A stretch of DNA of 64,000 bases, taken from positions 1,204,344 through 1,268,343 of the forward strand of contig NW_025064891.1 in NCBI RefSeq assembly GCF_019112545.1, given 5' to 3'. This document shows positions 11,795-22,405 of the stretch, piece after piece. Source of the stretch: Guyanagaster necrorhizus (taxonomy: Eukaryota > Basidiomycota > Agaricomycetes > Agaricales > Physalacriaceae). The number at the start of each line of letters is the position of its first letter. Within the stretch, counting starts at the first letter, position 1. The notes beneath the pieces are model-generated. The model had not been told where the DNA came from and made no database searches. It saw only the letters and a list, made by a program, of their open reading frames with translations. A program made the position numbers and the translations under genes.

Positions 11795-13798
11795 ATGGAA
11801 GCCATTGATTTGCGCCATCATTTGAACACTCTGTCTGTGTCCCGAGCACCCAGTCCCTTGAAGGGTGCGTTCGTCACCGCTATTCATGCGTTCTTCCATA
11901 TCTGACGTGACAGTGTAGATATCATGTCGTATATGGCTATCGATGGAATGGTTAGCTTAGCGGGAGGTCTTCCTCACCCTTCTCTATTCCCTTTCGTCGA
12001 TCTGGAGGCCAACGTGTATTCCTCTAACGTCGATTTGCACTCTATCACTTCGCGGGAACTGATACACTTGACTATCCGCAAAGATGACAGGAATGACGGC
12101 CAAGTGTTGGACCTATCGACTAGCCTGCAATATTGTACGTATACCATCATCTTCGAACTCGAATTCAGAATTTGAAGTATCTCGTCAGCCTCGTGTACTG
12201 GACTTCCATGGCTACTCAATTATACGCGCGAGTTGACACGAACCGTGTTTCGTCCTGCTTACAAAAATTTTGAAGTGTTATTGAACGAGGGCAGTACGGC
12301 TGCTTGGAATAAAGTGGTGAACCTTCTCTGGTAACGCTTCTGTCGTATGGTTCTGTAGTCTTTCTAATGCTCTGATTTAGCGAGATGGGAGACTTCATAT
12401 TCGTAGAGAAGCAGACATACCCTTCGGCGCAGGCCCTGTGGATACCGATGGGATGCCATGGTGTTCCAAGTATGGATATTCTAAGTTTTCCCTTTCACGT
12501 ATCAATGACATTGATGTCTGTACTAGTCGAGATGGATGCTGAAGGTATGCGCTCCGATGCATTGGAAAATGCGCTCTGCACGTGGGATTCGGATCATCCA
12601 GGTGTCAAACGGTCTCATGTTCTTTAGTGAGTGTTCGTCTTACAGTTCTTTACTTTTCTGAAAACCTCGGTAGTACTGTTCCTACGGGGCATAACCCTAC
12701 AGGTTGTACCATGTCCGCTCGTCGTAAACAGGAGATCTATGCTCTCTGTGTGAAATATGGTATGCCAGTCGAGCACCCTTATCTTCTATTTGCAGATACT
12801 CAAAAAGCGGAACAGATATTATAATTGTGGAAGATGACCCCTATTATTTTCTCCAATTCGACGAATACAATATCAAAGCCGAAAAGCAAAATAGCCACGC
12901 CTTCGCTCCTTCTTACGATGAATCGACGTTCCTTAGCTCGCTGGAACACACGTTCCTCAGTTTTGATACTGAAGGACGGGTAATCCGCCTAGACACTTTT
13001 AGTAAAACGCTGGCACCCGGAAACCGCGTCGGGTGGTTCACATGTAATCCTGTTTTCTCGGAACGGTTGCTTCGAGCGACTGAGGTGGTAAGTCAGGCAC
13101 CCTCAGGATGGAGTCAGGCAATCCTATCAGAGCTGTTACGGTCTTGGGGCATCAGCGGCTACTTGAAGTGGCTTTCGGGGTTAAAGCGTGAGTATGCAGT
13201 ACGTAGGAATTGGATATGCGATATCATTGGCGAGACATTCGATGTCAAAACGGGGACGAGTGATGAAGGACTAGTGGTCTACGGCAAGGGCACAAAGGTC
13301 AGGCTGTTCAGTTTCGTCCCTCCGCGTGCCGGGATGTTTTTGTGGTGTAAGTTGTATCTGGAAGAAAACAAGGAATTCCTGGCTCTTAAGGCCCAAGCCG
13401 GCGACGTGGATCCCGAAGCTGCTTTTGAAAAGAAACTGTGGCGGGAGCTGGCTCACGAAAAGGTTGGTGAACGTTTCTTTGTGAATGCATATCGCTTACA
13501 GCTTTGAAAAGGTTTTGCTCACGCCAGGGTCGTACTACACGTGAGAGATGCAGCGTTACATCTTACATGCTGATTCTCAATTCATTGCAGCCCGTGGCAA
13601 GGCAAGGAGAAGTCGTCAATCGCATCCTCCGGTAGAGAGCACGGCGTAATCTTCTTTCGGATGGCCTTTTCGATGACCACGGCAAGTGCGATGATTTCAA
13701 GTTTCACCATTCTCTCACCTACCATCTAGAAAGATGATATGACACTAGGAATTCAAAGAATGGCTCGAGTTCTATGTCGTTCTTGGGGTCTTGCATAG
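11795..13798 (+). CDS. PLP-dependent aminotransferase, Aro8 / 2-aminoadipate-kynurenine type (class I/II)
   Basis: Cytosolic fold-type I aminotransferase of the Aro8/AADAT group, transferring amino groups from aromatic amino acids, kynurenine or 2-aminoadipate to 2-oxoglutarate. After splicing the protein begins MEAIDLRHHLNTLS and contains VSLAGGLPHPSLFPF (substrate-binding start), LLNEGSTAAWNKV (cofactor-binding region), EKQTYPSAQALWIPMGC, YTVPTGHNPTGCTMS (the NPTG motif), VEDDPYYFLQF (Asp/Tyr contacting the pyridine ring) and FSKTLAPGNRVGW with the Schiff-base Lys. The end, VLLTPGSYYTPWQGKEK and GIQRMARVLCRSWGLA, is reached through short introns and stops at 13798. All joins keep frame; the gene looks intact. 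It lies between two PCD-type genes, which hints at aromatic amino acid metabolism, but its substrate cannot be fixed from sequence. Confidence 0.88.
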
Positions 13799-14663
13799 AC
13801 TGCTCCATAAAATTATTCAACTAATCTGCCGCTATGGGCTAAACAGGTCTTCAGCTTCGGCGTGGATTATTCAACTAATCTGTTGTGACAAAAACTCAAT
13901 CAAACTTACCAAAGTACAGTCTGATATTTATGAATGTAACATTGTGGGTCGTGTGACTCCGCAGTTCGGCGCGAACCTCGCTAACGGCAACTGACACTCT
14001 TAATAACGTACTACGATAATGGTTTGCAGAAAGTGCTGTATCACCAAATTAATGCGCCCCTCCTTGTACCCTTTAACACTGACATCTGTTTCCGGATACA
14101 AAGCAGCTGTAAGTCAACAGCTTGGAATGCTGTATTCATTCATACACTCATCGTCACCTTGTTTGAAGACCGGTGATCGCCCCAAGGATAAGACGAAAGT
14201 TGGCAGGATGCAGTATTGGTCCATTGCACGGATCGCAGACCAAGTTCTCGCTCTGGGGTAAGGCACTCTATCGTCTAATGCGATCAGTGAGGCTGATGGC
14301 GGAGGAAAAGGCCCGAAAGTCTTGCAGTACACAGCACACACGTTCTCGAAATGTCACATTCGAAATCTGAAATGATGCGTTCCAAACTAACGCAAATTAC
14401 ATGGAAACGCATACATATGAACACAAGCTTGCACGGGTTCAACGCAGAATGTTCCTCTCTACTGATCCTTCGCCTGAAAACACCGATCCTTTGATCGGCT
14501 TCTATGGTGCCGAAAGCAATTGCAAGTTCCCTTACCAAAGCAGCTCCATCAACGTACACTCGATGATTGTTTCATTCATGCATTTGAATTTGGCAGGCTA
14601 TATATAACAGCATGCCGAGCTTCCTGTTGGCAAAGCCTACTCTAGTCCTATCGTTAATCTGCC
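13799..14663. other. intergenic region with a 17-bp direct repeat
   Basis: No coding exon is recognised in this 865-bp spacer. It contains an exact 17-bp direct repeat at 13812-13828 and 13866-13882 and the promoter of the following gene, with a TATATATAA-like stretch near 14600, about 60 bp before its start codon. Confidence 0.45.
13812..13882. repeat. pair of 17-bp direct repeats, 54-bp offset
   Basis: ATTATTCAACTAATCTG occurs at 13812-13828 and again at 13866-13882 with no mismatch. It lies in AT-rich intergenic DNA just after the aminotransferase stop codon. Its origin is unknown; it may be a footprint or a local duplication. Confidence 0.8.
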
Positions 14664-16885
14664 ATGACTCTCCTTCCTGAGCCGGCGGTGGCCCCCAGAC
14701 GGTCTTTACGACTTTCCCTCGTTCCACGTCTTTGCGGAACCGTGGGCCTCTTCATTTTGATTTCTTCTTGGGCTGGTATCTTCTATCATAACGCGCTTTT
14801 CTGCTCGAAGAATGGTAGGGGCACGCTGAAAACTGCGAAGTTGCAGCTTCTCGGCCATCATCACCGTACCCATCATCATACTGGGTGTTCTACCCACAAC
14901 GAATCACAGCTTAAGTTTGAAAGTCAGACTGTTTCTTCCCCCGGGGATTCCTCTTCGTTGCCAGATTCCGAGCACTTGGGCTTGGAAGAATTAAGGGAGC
15001 TTGTCTCGACGACGGAAGGCTTCTTAGCGAGAGACTATAGCCTAAACCTAGGATGGAACAATGTGAGTATAGGCTCTTTGTGATGAATAGTCATCTGTGC
15101 TTATCATAATTTCAGATACGTTATATTATAGAGGCAGCCCTGCTTCAAGCCAAACTTCTCCACCGTACACTTATTCTGCCTTCATTCATCTACGCGCGAG
15201 GCTGTGAATACGGCATGTGAGTTTGAGAGCTGTCGTCTTGACCCCACTTTTGCTGATGGCTTGATGGCGCAGCAAAACTTGTGGCGACTACTTTGCTATG
15301 GTCAACAGAGGGTGGGCACTATTTTTGAATCCTTGACGGTCACAGCGCTCATGCAACGCCTCTCCAAGGGATGCGTTAGGAAGCAACGAGTGGCGTGAGC
15401 TCCCCGTCGAGGAGCAAATGGGCTGGGTGATCCCAATAAACCTCATGATGAATATCACTCACCTCCGCGAGACGCACCCCGTCATCACCGTGTCCGATTA
15501 CCTCCGGCTACATGGTGTCGACCCGACGGCTGAAGCTTCCAACGGACAGTGGCAGCGAGATCGATATCATGCCAGCGACGTCAAGAATGTTTTTACAGGG
15601 AAGACGCCGGAGTTGTATATTATCCAAAATGAGTGGTATGACGAAGGTGAAATAGTGAGGGTCGACAAAATATCGGACGAAATCAAGGCCCGGATGCGGG
15701 AGGATGAAGCTCATGGAGCGCTTCATGCGTTGGCGGGTGATTTACCTCAGAATGTCGCCCTAGACTGGAACCGAACCCAAGAAATTCTGAATATTTGGGA
15801 TGATCACGAGCTGGAGAAGATCATGGTTGAACATGGTTGGGAAGTCCTCCATACATTCAGGCCTGTGTAAGTACCTTCCCTTGCTTGGCATATACTACGG
15901 CAAGACTGACGGTATCCCAAGAAAGGGAATGGAGTTGAGCAAAGCTGTTACAGAACCAATGAAGCAATTCGCACGCCGTTCTGCTATCCGTGGATTCCAG
16001 GATGATTTTTCTGGGCGGAAGGAAGAAGTATTACTGCTTTCTGGCCCATTGCACATTCGCCGGAAGCCAGTGGGTGTCTCTCAAATATGCGGAAGCCGAA
16101 TTTTTTTTGGAATCTGATCGCAACTACAGGGCGGCATGCGCTTTACAACTCGCTTTGCATTGAACGACTACCTTCATCTTGTCCTCCATGATATCCGACA
16201 GATCGATGCAATAATCTCGCTTGCTGATCTTATGGTCCAACGCCTGTACGATCTAGTTGGAGGGCGATTATGGATGGCAGCGCATATGCGCCGCGGTGAC
16301 TGTAAGACCTCTTCATCTTTGCAGCATTTATTACGTGACATTCCCATTCTTGTAGTTGTCAGGTATAATTTTGTCATGGAGAGTAGTCCAGAAAAACATA
16401 TAGTCCGAGTAAAGCAACATCTGAAGGACGGAAGACGGCTGATAGAGTCAATACATGAACGGGAAGAAGCTTTGCGGTCGTATGACATTCCAGATATACC
16501 GGGTTCAGACTATGAGATATACAGTCGGGAACCACCTCTGGCAGACGACCGGTTCGTTCGTTCCATTATGATCTGTGCATACGACTAAAAAAGTGCCCAT
16601 AGGTTCTATGTAGCGACAGATGAGCGCAATGACACTGTTCTACAAGAGTTTCGAAGCCAGGGAGCCATTCTCATGGACGACCTTCTTACCATTTCAGATA
16701 GACGGATGAACGGTCCAGAGATATCATGGGCATTGATGATTACGGACTTTCGTGGGCTGGTAGAACAAGTCGTCTTGTCACGCGCGGCGTATTTTTATGG
16801 CCATACGATGAGCTCGGTAGTTGGCGGTGTCATGAACCTACGTGGTAAACGTGGCGTCGATCCACGCACAACAGATGTAGATTAG
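14664..16885 (+). CDS. O-fucosyltransferase-like Golgi glycosyltransferase (GDP-fucose O-FucT fold)
   Basis: A type II membrane protein: a basic N-terminus (PRRSLRLSLVPRL) is followed by a single hydrophobic anchor (GTVGLFILISSWAGIFYH, residues about 27-44) and a low-complexity stem. The catalytic region starts at LGWNNIRYIIEAALLQAKLL, joined across an intron, and continues with CGDYFAMVNRG, GSNEWRELPVEEQMGW, GGRLWMAAHMRRGD (HMRRGD matches the GDP-fucose-binding motif of O-fucosyltransferases, near 16270) and FYVATDERND. The end, FYGHTMSSVVGGVMNLRGKRG, is typical of the fungal family. About eight short introns are needed and all exons join in frame. The acceptor protein is unknown; the fold is reasonably sure, the exact sugar specificity is not. 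Confidence 0.75.
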
Positions 16886-17006
16886 AATTTGAACATTTTA
16901 ATATCGCGCTAGCGTTCTTGTACCTACTGACACCGAGAATATATTGTTATACTCCCAGGAAACAGCATGAGATCCAAGCGACAAGACCTGAGCACTGAAC
17001 CTTCGC

Positions 17007-17791
17007 TTAATCTGCAGCATAAGGAATACCTGCACACTCCAAGATACCCCTCAAAAGTGATCCATCAGTCAACACTTCCGGAGGTTCAGGAGCATCACGC
17101 GGCTTGCGAGGCTCGGGCTGATAGTTTTCCATGTATTGCCTTTGAACGAGCATCGCGAAACGCACATCACGAAGTGTGACCCCGGGGTACTTATACAGCA
17201 CAGGCTCACCCGCATCTTGCCCCAGAGGAGAGATAGGCGGTGAGAGCGCGCTATGCGTTTGAACTGAGATGCTGAGACGTTTGTTGGCAAAACTGATTTG
17301 CTCAGGATGATGCTGACCAAAAAAAAATTGGGTTAGAACAACTTGATCAAACAATTTCAATTTGCTCACATTCTCTTCATCGGCAATTTCAGATACGTCG
17401 TTCATGAACCGCATAGCAGTCTTGTATCCAGCGACGGGAAACTCGGAAGAGAGTCGACAGGATTTGAGCTTGGTTGACCATCGTAGGCACCAGCCTACAC
17501 GTATCAGAGGAGGGATATATTGTCTGAGTTCGTCCTCAGATAGCCAGGCGGCTGGCGCTGTTGTTGCTAGGAGAGGGGGAAGATCTAAAGTGTCCTCAAG
17601 AGAGATTCAAGAATGAAGAGCACGGCCGTCCTACCTACATTTCCTTGTGAAGTGCGTAAGTAGTGGCGAAATCCAGGGACGAGTCCCCGTGAAGATGGTG
17701 CACGAACTTGAAGCATTCTTTGGAGTCCGGGAAAGAGCATCTCGCCCCGATTGGGCAATGAACGTCGCGTCGTGGTGCAAAAATAAGCCAT
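17007..17791 (-). CDS. pterin-4a-carbinolamine dehydratase, canonical, with mitochondrial-type presequence
   Basis: Expected to dehydrate 4a-hydroxytetrahydrobiopterin, or to serve a related role in mitochondria. Read on the minus strand, a first exon (MAYFCTTTRRSLPN, Arg-rich with no acidic residue in its first 15 positions) is followed by DLPPLLATTAPAAWLSEDEL and LIRVGW. The PCD core then has FPVAGYKTAMRFMNDVSEIA, DEEN joined across an intron to the catalytic HHP, the strand SISVQTH with the conserved His, and GVTLRDVRFAMLVQRQYM with the signature Asp. Compared with the related gene at 9457, all catalytic positions are kept and there is no zinc-knuckle tail; instead a short Pro-rich C-terminus ends at 17007. 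It converges on the O-fucosyltransferase gene. Confidence 0.82.
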
Positions 17792-17957
17792 GCATTACGT
17801 ACTCGACTTGTAGCTTATAATCGCAACCTTCAGATACCAAGTTCAGTACGAATTATACAAGTAAATATATGATACATTGGCATAAACTTCTGACACTGAA
17901 TAACGAACATACTCGCAGATCATAGGGTATCCAATCTATATGTGCTACAAAAACTAC

Positions 17958-18542
17958 TCAGAACGACGTGGTAGAGTCCACCTCAATCGTGGGGACAATC
18001 GAAGCGATGAACTTCAAAAATACCACCAGATAGAAGTCTACCCGCATCCCTTCTACCTCTTCTTCATCTCCACTGAGTACCTTATCGTCTTTGCCACCAC
18101 TCGACTTCCTCCCGAACCACTTCTTCTTTTCCTTTGGCACCAACTTCTGCTGTGCCAACTGCTGTGCCACGACGCTGCTATTCATACGCTCGATGACCTT
18201 CTTCATGACGCTGGCATGCTTGCATGGGTGCACCGACGCAGCCTGCAACGTCGCCGAATGTGGGAAGGCCTCGATGGTCACCGTCTTAAGAGCGTGGTCC
18301 GCAGAGACATCTTGGAATATCTGCGATGGGGTCAGGGGTGTTCTGTTCTCGTCATAGCCAAGCAGCCAGATTCGGGGTGTTTGGTAATACTTGTCGTAGG
18401 TGATCATCACATCGTATGTCCGGACCTGCAACAGGTTGCCGTTGGCTGCTTCGACTCGGCTTTGCATACCGTCAGATAAACGTAGCAAAAGTCGGGCACA
18501 GTGACACACCTGGCATCGGTAACACGTGCCTTGGTTGCCGGG

Positions 18543-18573
<31 letters not shown>

Positions 18574-19306
18574 TAGCTTCGTCGCCCTCCTCCAGCCCTT
18601 CCTCCTCCATATCTGGGATATCATCCAGATCAGGTATCTCCCCTGGCGCCGACGGGTCCAGCGACAGTCCCGCTACAGGGCCTTCCAGATCTGGGATATC
18701 GTCGATCTCCCCTGGGTTGGCAGCAGAGTCCATGTTGGGCTTCCTCCCCGCGTGAGTCTCTACCCATTCGTCCTTCTCGTCAGCCGAGGCAAAAGAGTCT
18801 CCAAATGACAGCAATCGTTCCGCGTCTTCGTCGGCGTCGGTGTATGCAAGGGAGGTCGCCCGTCGGAGGCAGGGCACGCCTCGTGTTACGAGGTACTGCT
18901 TCTCAGCTGGGAGGTATTCGCGAGTCTTGGATGCATCACCCTTCTCCCTAAGAAAATGTGGTGGGTTCGCCTAGCCACTTGGATCGTACTCACCAAGTCC
19001 AAACTGGAAATTTGTACGCCAGAAAGTCTCCTGCTGCCACAAACTCCTCTGTATGACTCCGATAAGCCTTTGTGTTGACGAAAGGGATAGGTAGATCAGG
19101 GCTGACCAGGCGTGATACGACCATGCTCCTTGAATTTACTCTCTTTCAATACCTGGATAGCCCTATCAGGTCTGGACCAAGCAAGACACTTGGTAGGCCA
19201 CTCACAGGACTGAGATATTCTCGGACAGCGAATAATTGTTGCTAAATCTCTGATGAGACGGACAGTCGGTGTGGAAAGGGAACAGAGATACCTGTATGGC
19301 GTGCAT
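17958..19306 (-). CDS. ATG3: ATG3, E2-like conjugating enzyme for Atg8
   Basis: Autophagy enzyme that transfers Atg8 from Atg7 to phosphatidylethanolamine. The minus-strand exons give MHAIQ, then [33 protein letters not shown] and [13 protein letters not shown] at the N-terminus. A long acidic, disordered linker follows, including an Ala-Pro repeat from five GGAGCA units (18543-18572). The E2 core has [20 protein letters not shown], then the catalytic Cys in [13 protein letters not shown] (near 18230), and the C-terminal [20 protein letters not shown] with the FLKF block. All diagnostic Atg3 elements are present and in frame; the gene looks intact. It follows FKBP2 in the same direction with about 380 bp between them, which carries two close CACGTG boxes. 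Confidence 0.95.
18543..18572. repeat. hexanucleotide microsatellite (5 x GGAGCA) in ATG3
   Basis: Five perfect GGAGCA units encode an Ala/Pro repeat on the minus strand in the disordered linker of ATG3. The hexamer keeps the frame, so length changes would not break the gene. Confidence 0.9.
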
Positions 19307-19689
19307 TTTTGAGATCTAAGTTGTAGAAATGAAGAAAAGGGCGCTATTGGTTACTTTGTCTCTCACAAGGGAAATCGATTTAGCCCACGTGTACCACGTG
19401 CAACATGCAAAGGTGACGTAATGTCCAAACTGGGAAAGTTATCCCTGACGCGCTTAACCATAAAATGCGCCGCTCGAAGAATAGGAAGTCGTAACCCGAC
19501 GAGGGGGTAGTGTGCTCGTGTCTCGTAATATTCCCGGTCTGCCAGCTTCGAAAGAATACAATTGCTTATATGAATAACTTACAGAGCAGTTCACGGCACG
19601 CTATGCTGATGGAGGGTTATACCAATTTTTGAAAGCCATTGACCATACTGACTGGAACCCATAACTACTATGAAATGGTACCCTCACAG
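19307..19689 (-). promoter_or_regulatory. ATG3 upstream region with double E-box
   Basis: No coding sequence is seen. Two CACGTG palindromes at 19386-19391 and 19395-19400, nine bases apart, lie about 80-95 bp before the ATG3 start codon, with CACGTG as the core recognised by bHLH factors. The rest holds the FKBP2 3' flank. Confidence 0.5.
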
Positions 19690-20319
19690 CTAGAGCTCGT
19701 CGCGAACTTTGGAATCCAAGCCAACCAACTCGACATCGAATACGAGCGCAGAGTTGGGTGGGATGATGCTTCCGAATCCTCGAGAGCCTACGAAAGACAT
19801 AAGTCTAGGAACTATGCAAAGCCGACTTGGGAACTTACCGTATGCCTTGTCCGAGGGAATGATGAGTGTCCTCTTTTCGTTGACGCACATGCCTTGGAGA
19901 CCTTCATCCCATCCTGAGATGACCTGGCCTACACCCACTGCGGAAGAAGACCGTTGCATCAGATATGTAGCATTCGTTCAATGAGACAAGGTCTCACGTG
20001 TAAGAGGGAGCGGTGAACCGCGGTCATGACTACAGGCTCGATGTTGAGAAACGTTATCATTCGCGTCGATCGAGCACGAACCTCGAATCAAATTTATTTC
20101 CATTGGCGTGCAAGGTTCCAGTCTGCAGAGTATTTCAGTCGGGCATTTGCCTGATAGGACAGTATAACGCACATAGTGAACCCTAATAGAATCCCCCTTC
20201 GCAGCCTTGACAGTACACTCCTCAGGAGTGTAAGTCGTAAGAATCTCCAGCTCCTTTGGTGGCTCGACGGCCAGTACAAAAGAGAGGAAGAAGAGGCAGA
20301 TTATCCAACCTAGTTGCAT
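19690..20319 (-). CDS. FPR2: ER FKBP-type peptidyl-prolyl isomerase (FKBP2/FPR2-like)
   Basis: Luminal ER prolyl isomerase. The minus-strand product starts with a signal peptide (MQLGWIICLFFLSFVLAVEP) and the FKBP domain follows: AAKGDSIRVHYTGTL, FDSSHDRGSPLPLTL, GVGQVISGWDEGLQGMCVNE and GSIIPPNSALVFDVELVGL, with the active-site Tyr, Asp and Trp all visible. The protein ends in RDEL, a variant of the HDEL/KDEL retrieval signal. Introns fall at about 20125-20172, 20028-20070, 19938-19985 and 19798-19845. It lies head to head with the eL39 gene, start codons 135 bp apart, so the two share a promoter region. Identification is firm. Confidence 0.93.
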
Positions 20320-20454
20320 GGTCGTCGTGGTCGAATTGGAATTCTAGGGGACAATGACGTAATGCCACCCGTGGGGAAAATGATTACATCAGCTGTACAG
20401 GCTATCGAAAGATTTTCTCACGGCGACAGACATCGACACCTACGACATCCAAGA
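20320..20454. promoter_or_regulatory. 135-bp bidirectional promoter, FKBP2 / eL39
   Basis: This is the whole space between the divergent start codons of FKBP2 (minus) and eL39 (plus). It must contain both 5' leaders and core promoters. No clear TATA box is seen. Confidence 0.6.
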
Positions 20455-20720
20455 ATGGTGAGTACCTTCTGAACGGGTTCGAATGCTGGTAACCCTTGTT
20501 TCTGCTGTAGCCCTCCCAAAAGACTTTCCGCACAAAAAGAATCCTGGCAAAGGCTGGACGTCAGAACCGCCCAATCCCTCAATGGTTCCGGCTGAAAACT
20601 GATACTAAAATTCAGGTGTGTTTTGAGTCCTGTTTTTGCCTGTATTACGGTGCTCATTCTTTTTCTTGGTAGTACAATGCTAAGCGGCGTCATTGGAGGA
20701 GGACTAAGCTCAATATCTAG
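20455..20720 (+). CDS. RPL39: 60S ribosomal protein eL39
   Basis: Small basic protein lining the ribosome exit tunnel. It is split into three exons, the first being only the ATG: 20455-20457, 20511-20615 and 20673-20720, giving exactly 51 residues, the usual eukaryotic length. The product contains [30 protein letters not shown] and [15 protein letters not shown], an unmistakable match to eL39. Introns are 53 and 57 nt with GT-AG ends. It overlaps a long but meaningless antisense open frame. The divergent neighbour is FKBP2. Certainty is high because start, length, splice sites and C-terminus all agree. Confidence 0.97.
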
Positions 20721-21394
20721 ATGCAGTCTCTTTCGAATGTTATTGAGCTCGCGCTTCGCTTTCGTCGTTCCAAACGTGTGAATTAAGCCTTGCATAGTAG
20801 GGCCTACGGAAAGATGGATAGCTGGCTGATGACGAAACCTGTTGGTCGCACGTATTTCGAGTGTGGACCCAATTACTCGACATATCACACTGTACCAACT
20901 TTGATGTGGTAAAGAGAAATCTCGGCCATGTACAAGCATGTGGACACAATATGTGAAGGAAAGAGAGTGGGGTGGTCCTTTTTGAGCCAAAAAGCGGTCG
21001 CAAGTCGAATCTGATAGTTTCAAAACCTTATCACGGCGATTGGGGGAGGCGTAGACGAACGCGCGAGCACCATTTTGGTCTCACGGTACAAGGAAGAACA
21101 ATACACAAGTGTTCTGGGAAGTACCAATACCGATTTTCGTACGACAGCGAATCTCAGCGCAAGTCATAGTCATGGTTCAAGAGTGCCATAGTGAGCGGCA
21201 AGTAGCAAGGAAGGAACATTGAAGCATCACAAAGTTCAGGGAAAGACTCTCTACCTAAGACATCAGGTTGGAAGAAGAGCTTTTGAAAGGTACAAAACTG
21301 ATATGTCCCTGCTGCTGGCCATTTAATGTATGGAACCGTAACCCTAAGGAGGGCAAGGTTAGGTTTACAGTCAATGTCCGGAGGGGAGACATAC

Positions 21395-21678
21395 TATATA
21401 TAAAGCAGCCCCATCCTTCCCCAGGCTCTCATACCTCTCCCTCAAACCATCACCATCACCAACTCTCACCCTTCCTAGCATCCTCCCCTCTACGCTCGCA
21501 CTCATTCAAGCAAACCAAAGCCTCTATTCATCCATAAGCCTTTCTTCTGTTGTTTGCCGGTGTTACATGAATAACGGCGGCACGAAGACGATGCGATGCG
21601 CGTCCGACGGGAAAACGTGGCCGCCATGGCTACACACAGCGGGGTAGAAAGCTTCCAGAATTGCATTTATCACCATCG
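21395..21678 (+). promoter_or_regulatory. strong core promoter with TATA box and CT-rich leader
   Basis: A perfect TATATATAAA at 21395-21404 is followed by a long pyrimidine-rich and CA-rich leader, the usual layout of highly expressed basidiomycete genes. The first downstream frame of interest is the damaged DUF6699 gene starting at 21679. A 26-codon frame starts earlier, near 21568, and would act as an upstream ORF if transcribed. Confidence 0.6.
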
Positions 21679-22405
21679 ATGGCGTTCTACGCCTCGTCAA
21701 GGGTGCCTCTTGTTATTCCTGCCTATAGCGACACGCAGCTGACCACGACGGTCCCTGTTTGCCACCATCATGCACCTTGTCCCAGCGCGTCTAATACGAG
21801 ATCTGTACGCGAATATATTGCATCGTCCTCGCCGCCTGCCCTTCGTAAACCATGCTATCGTCACATCCCACTACCGTCGCAAACTGGGAGTGACATCCCG
21901 GTAGTGGTACATCCACTCTTACGACTAAGCCGAGGAGAGATCATGATGGAGCTCGACTTTGCTCGCAGTCTGTCGGGCGTACGCGTGTTTAGTCACCATA
22001 GCTGTGTGAACAAGGCAGCGACCAACCCGCCTCTTCCGTCATTGGCTGTTGTTCACCCAATGCTTCCATGGCCAGTAGTCATTCATAGGTCGGCCATCGA
22101 GAGTGGGTTACAGTTGCCGACATGGTCGAGACGCTATGGCATGCTCTTCAGATACCTGTCCCGCTGCCGAAGTCTTTATATCATCGTTGTCACCGCTCCT
22201 CGAAAATAAGGAAGATGCGCCCTTCACCAGCTGTCGCAGCGTGTCAGATTGGGCGGAGCGAGAAATAATTTCCAGGCTTGTGTATTTGAGGGGAAAGACA
22301 CGGTTTATAGGTCTCCAGGCTGTAGGAAGCGACACATGGGAACTACTTGTTGCGAGGCCACGCAAGTCTCTCCTATGTGGCGGTCGGGATATTTATTTGG
22401 GGCAC
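21679..22405 (+). pseudogene. DUF6699-family gene interrupted by frameshifts
   Basis: DUF6699 proteins are found in many Agaricomycetes and have no known function. Recognisable pieces lie in three different frames: VVVHPLLRLSRGEIMMELDF plus NPPLPSLAVVHPMLPWPVV (frame 1, to about 22100), VTVADMVETLWHALQIPVPL (frame 2, about 22108-22170) and DWAEREIISRLVYLRGKTRF followed by GLQAVGSDTWELL (frame 3, about 22239-22350). Their order and spacing match the family, but no GT-AG intron of normal size explains the first switch. It is therefore a pseudogene or carries sequencing errors. The intact TATA promoter upstream suggests recent loss, or an error in an active gene. Confidence 0.62.

Noticed and set aside
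18416..18808. Plus-strand frames rich in Arg/Ser over ATG3
   Set aside because: They are antisense shadows of the ATG3 linker microsatellite.
20418..21023. 201-codon minus-strand frame
   Set aside because: It overlaps the eL39 gene on the other strand, whose exons, length and splice sites are certain; the frame has no family features.
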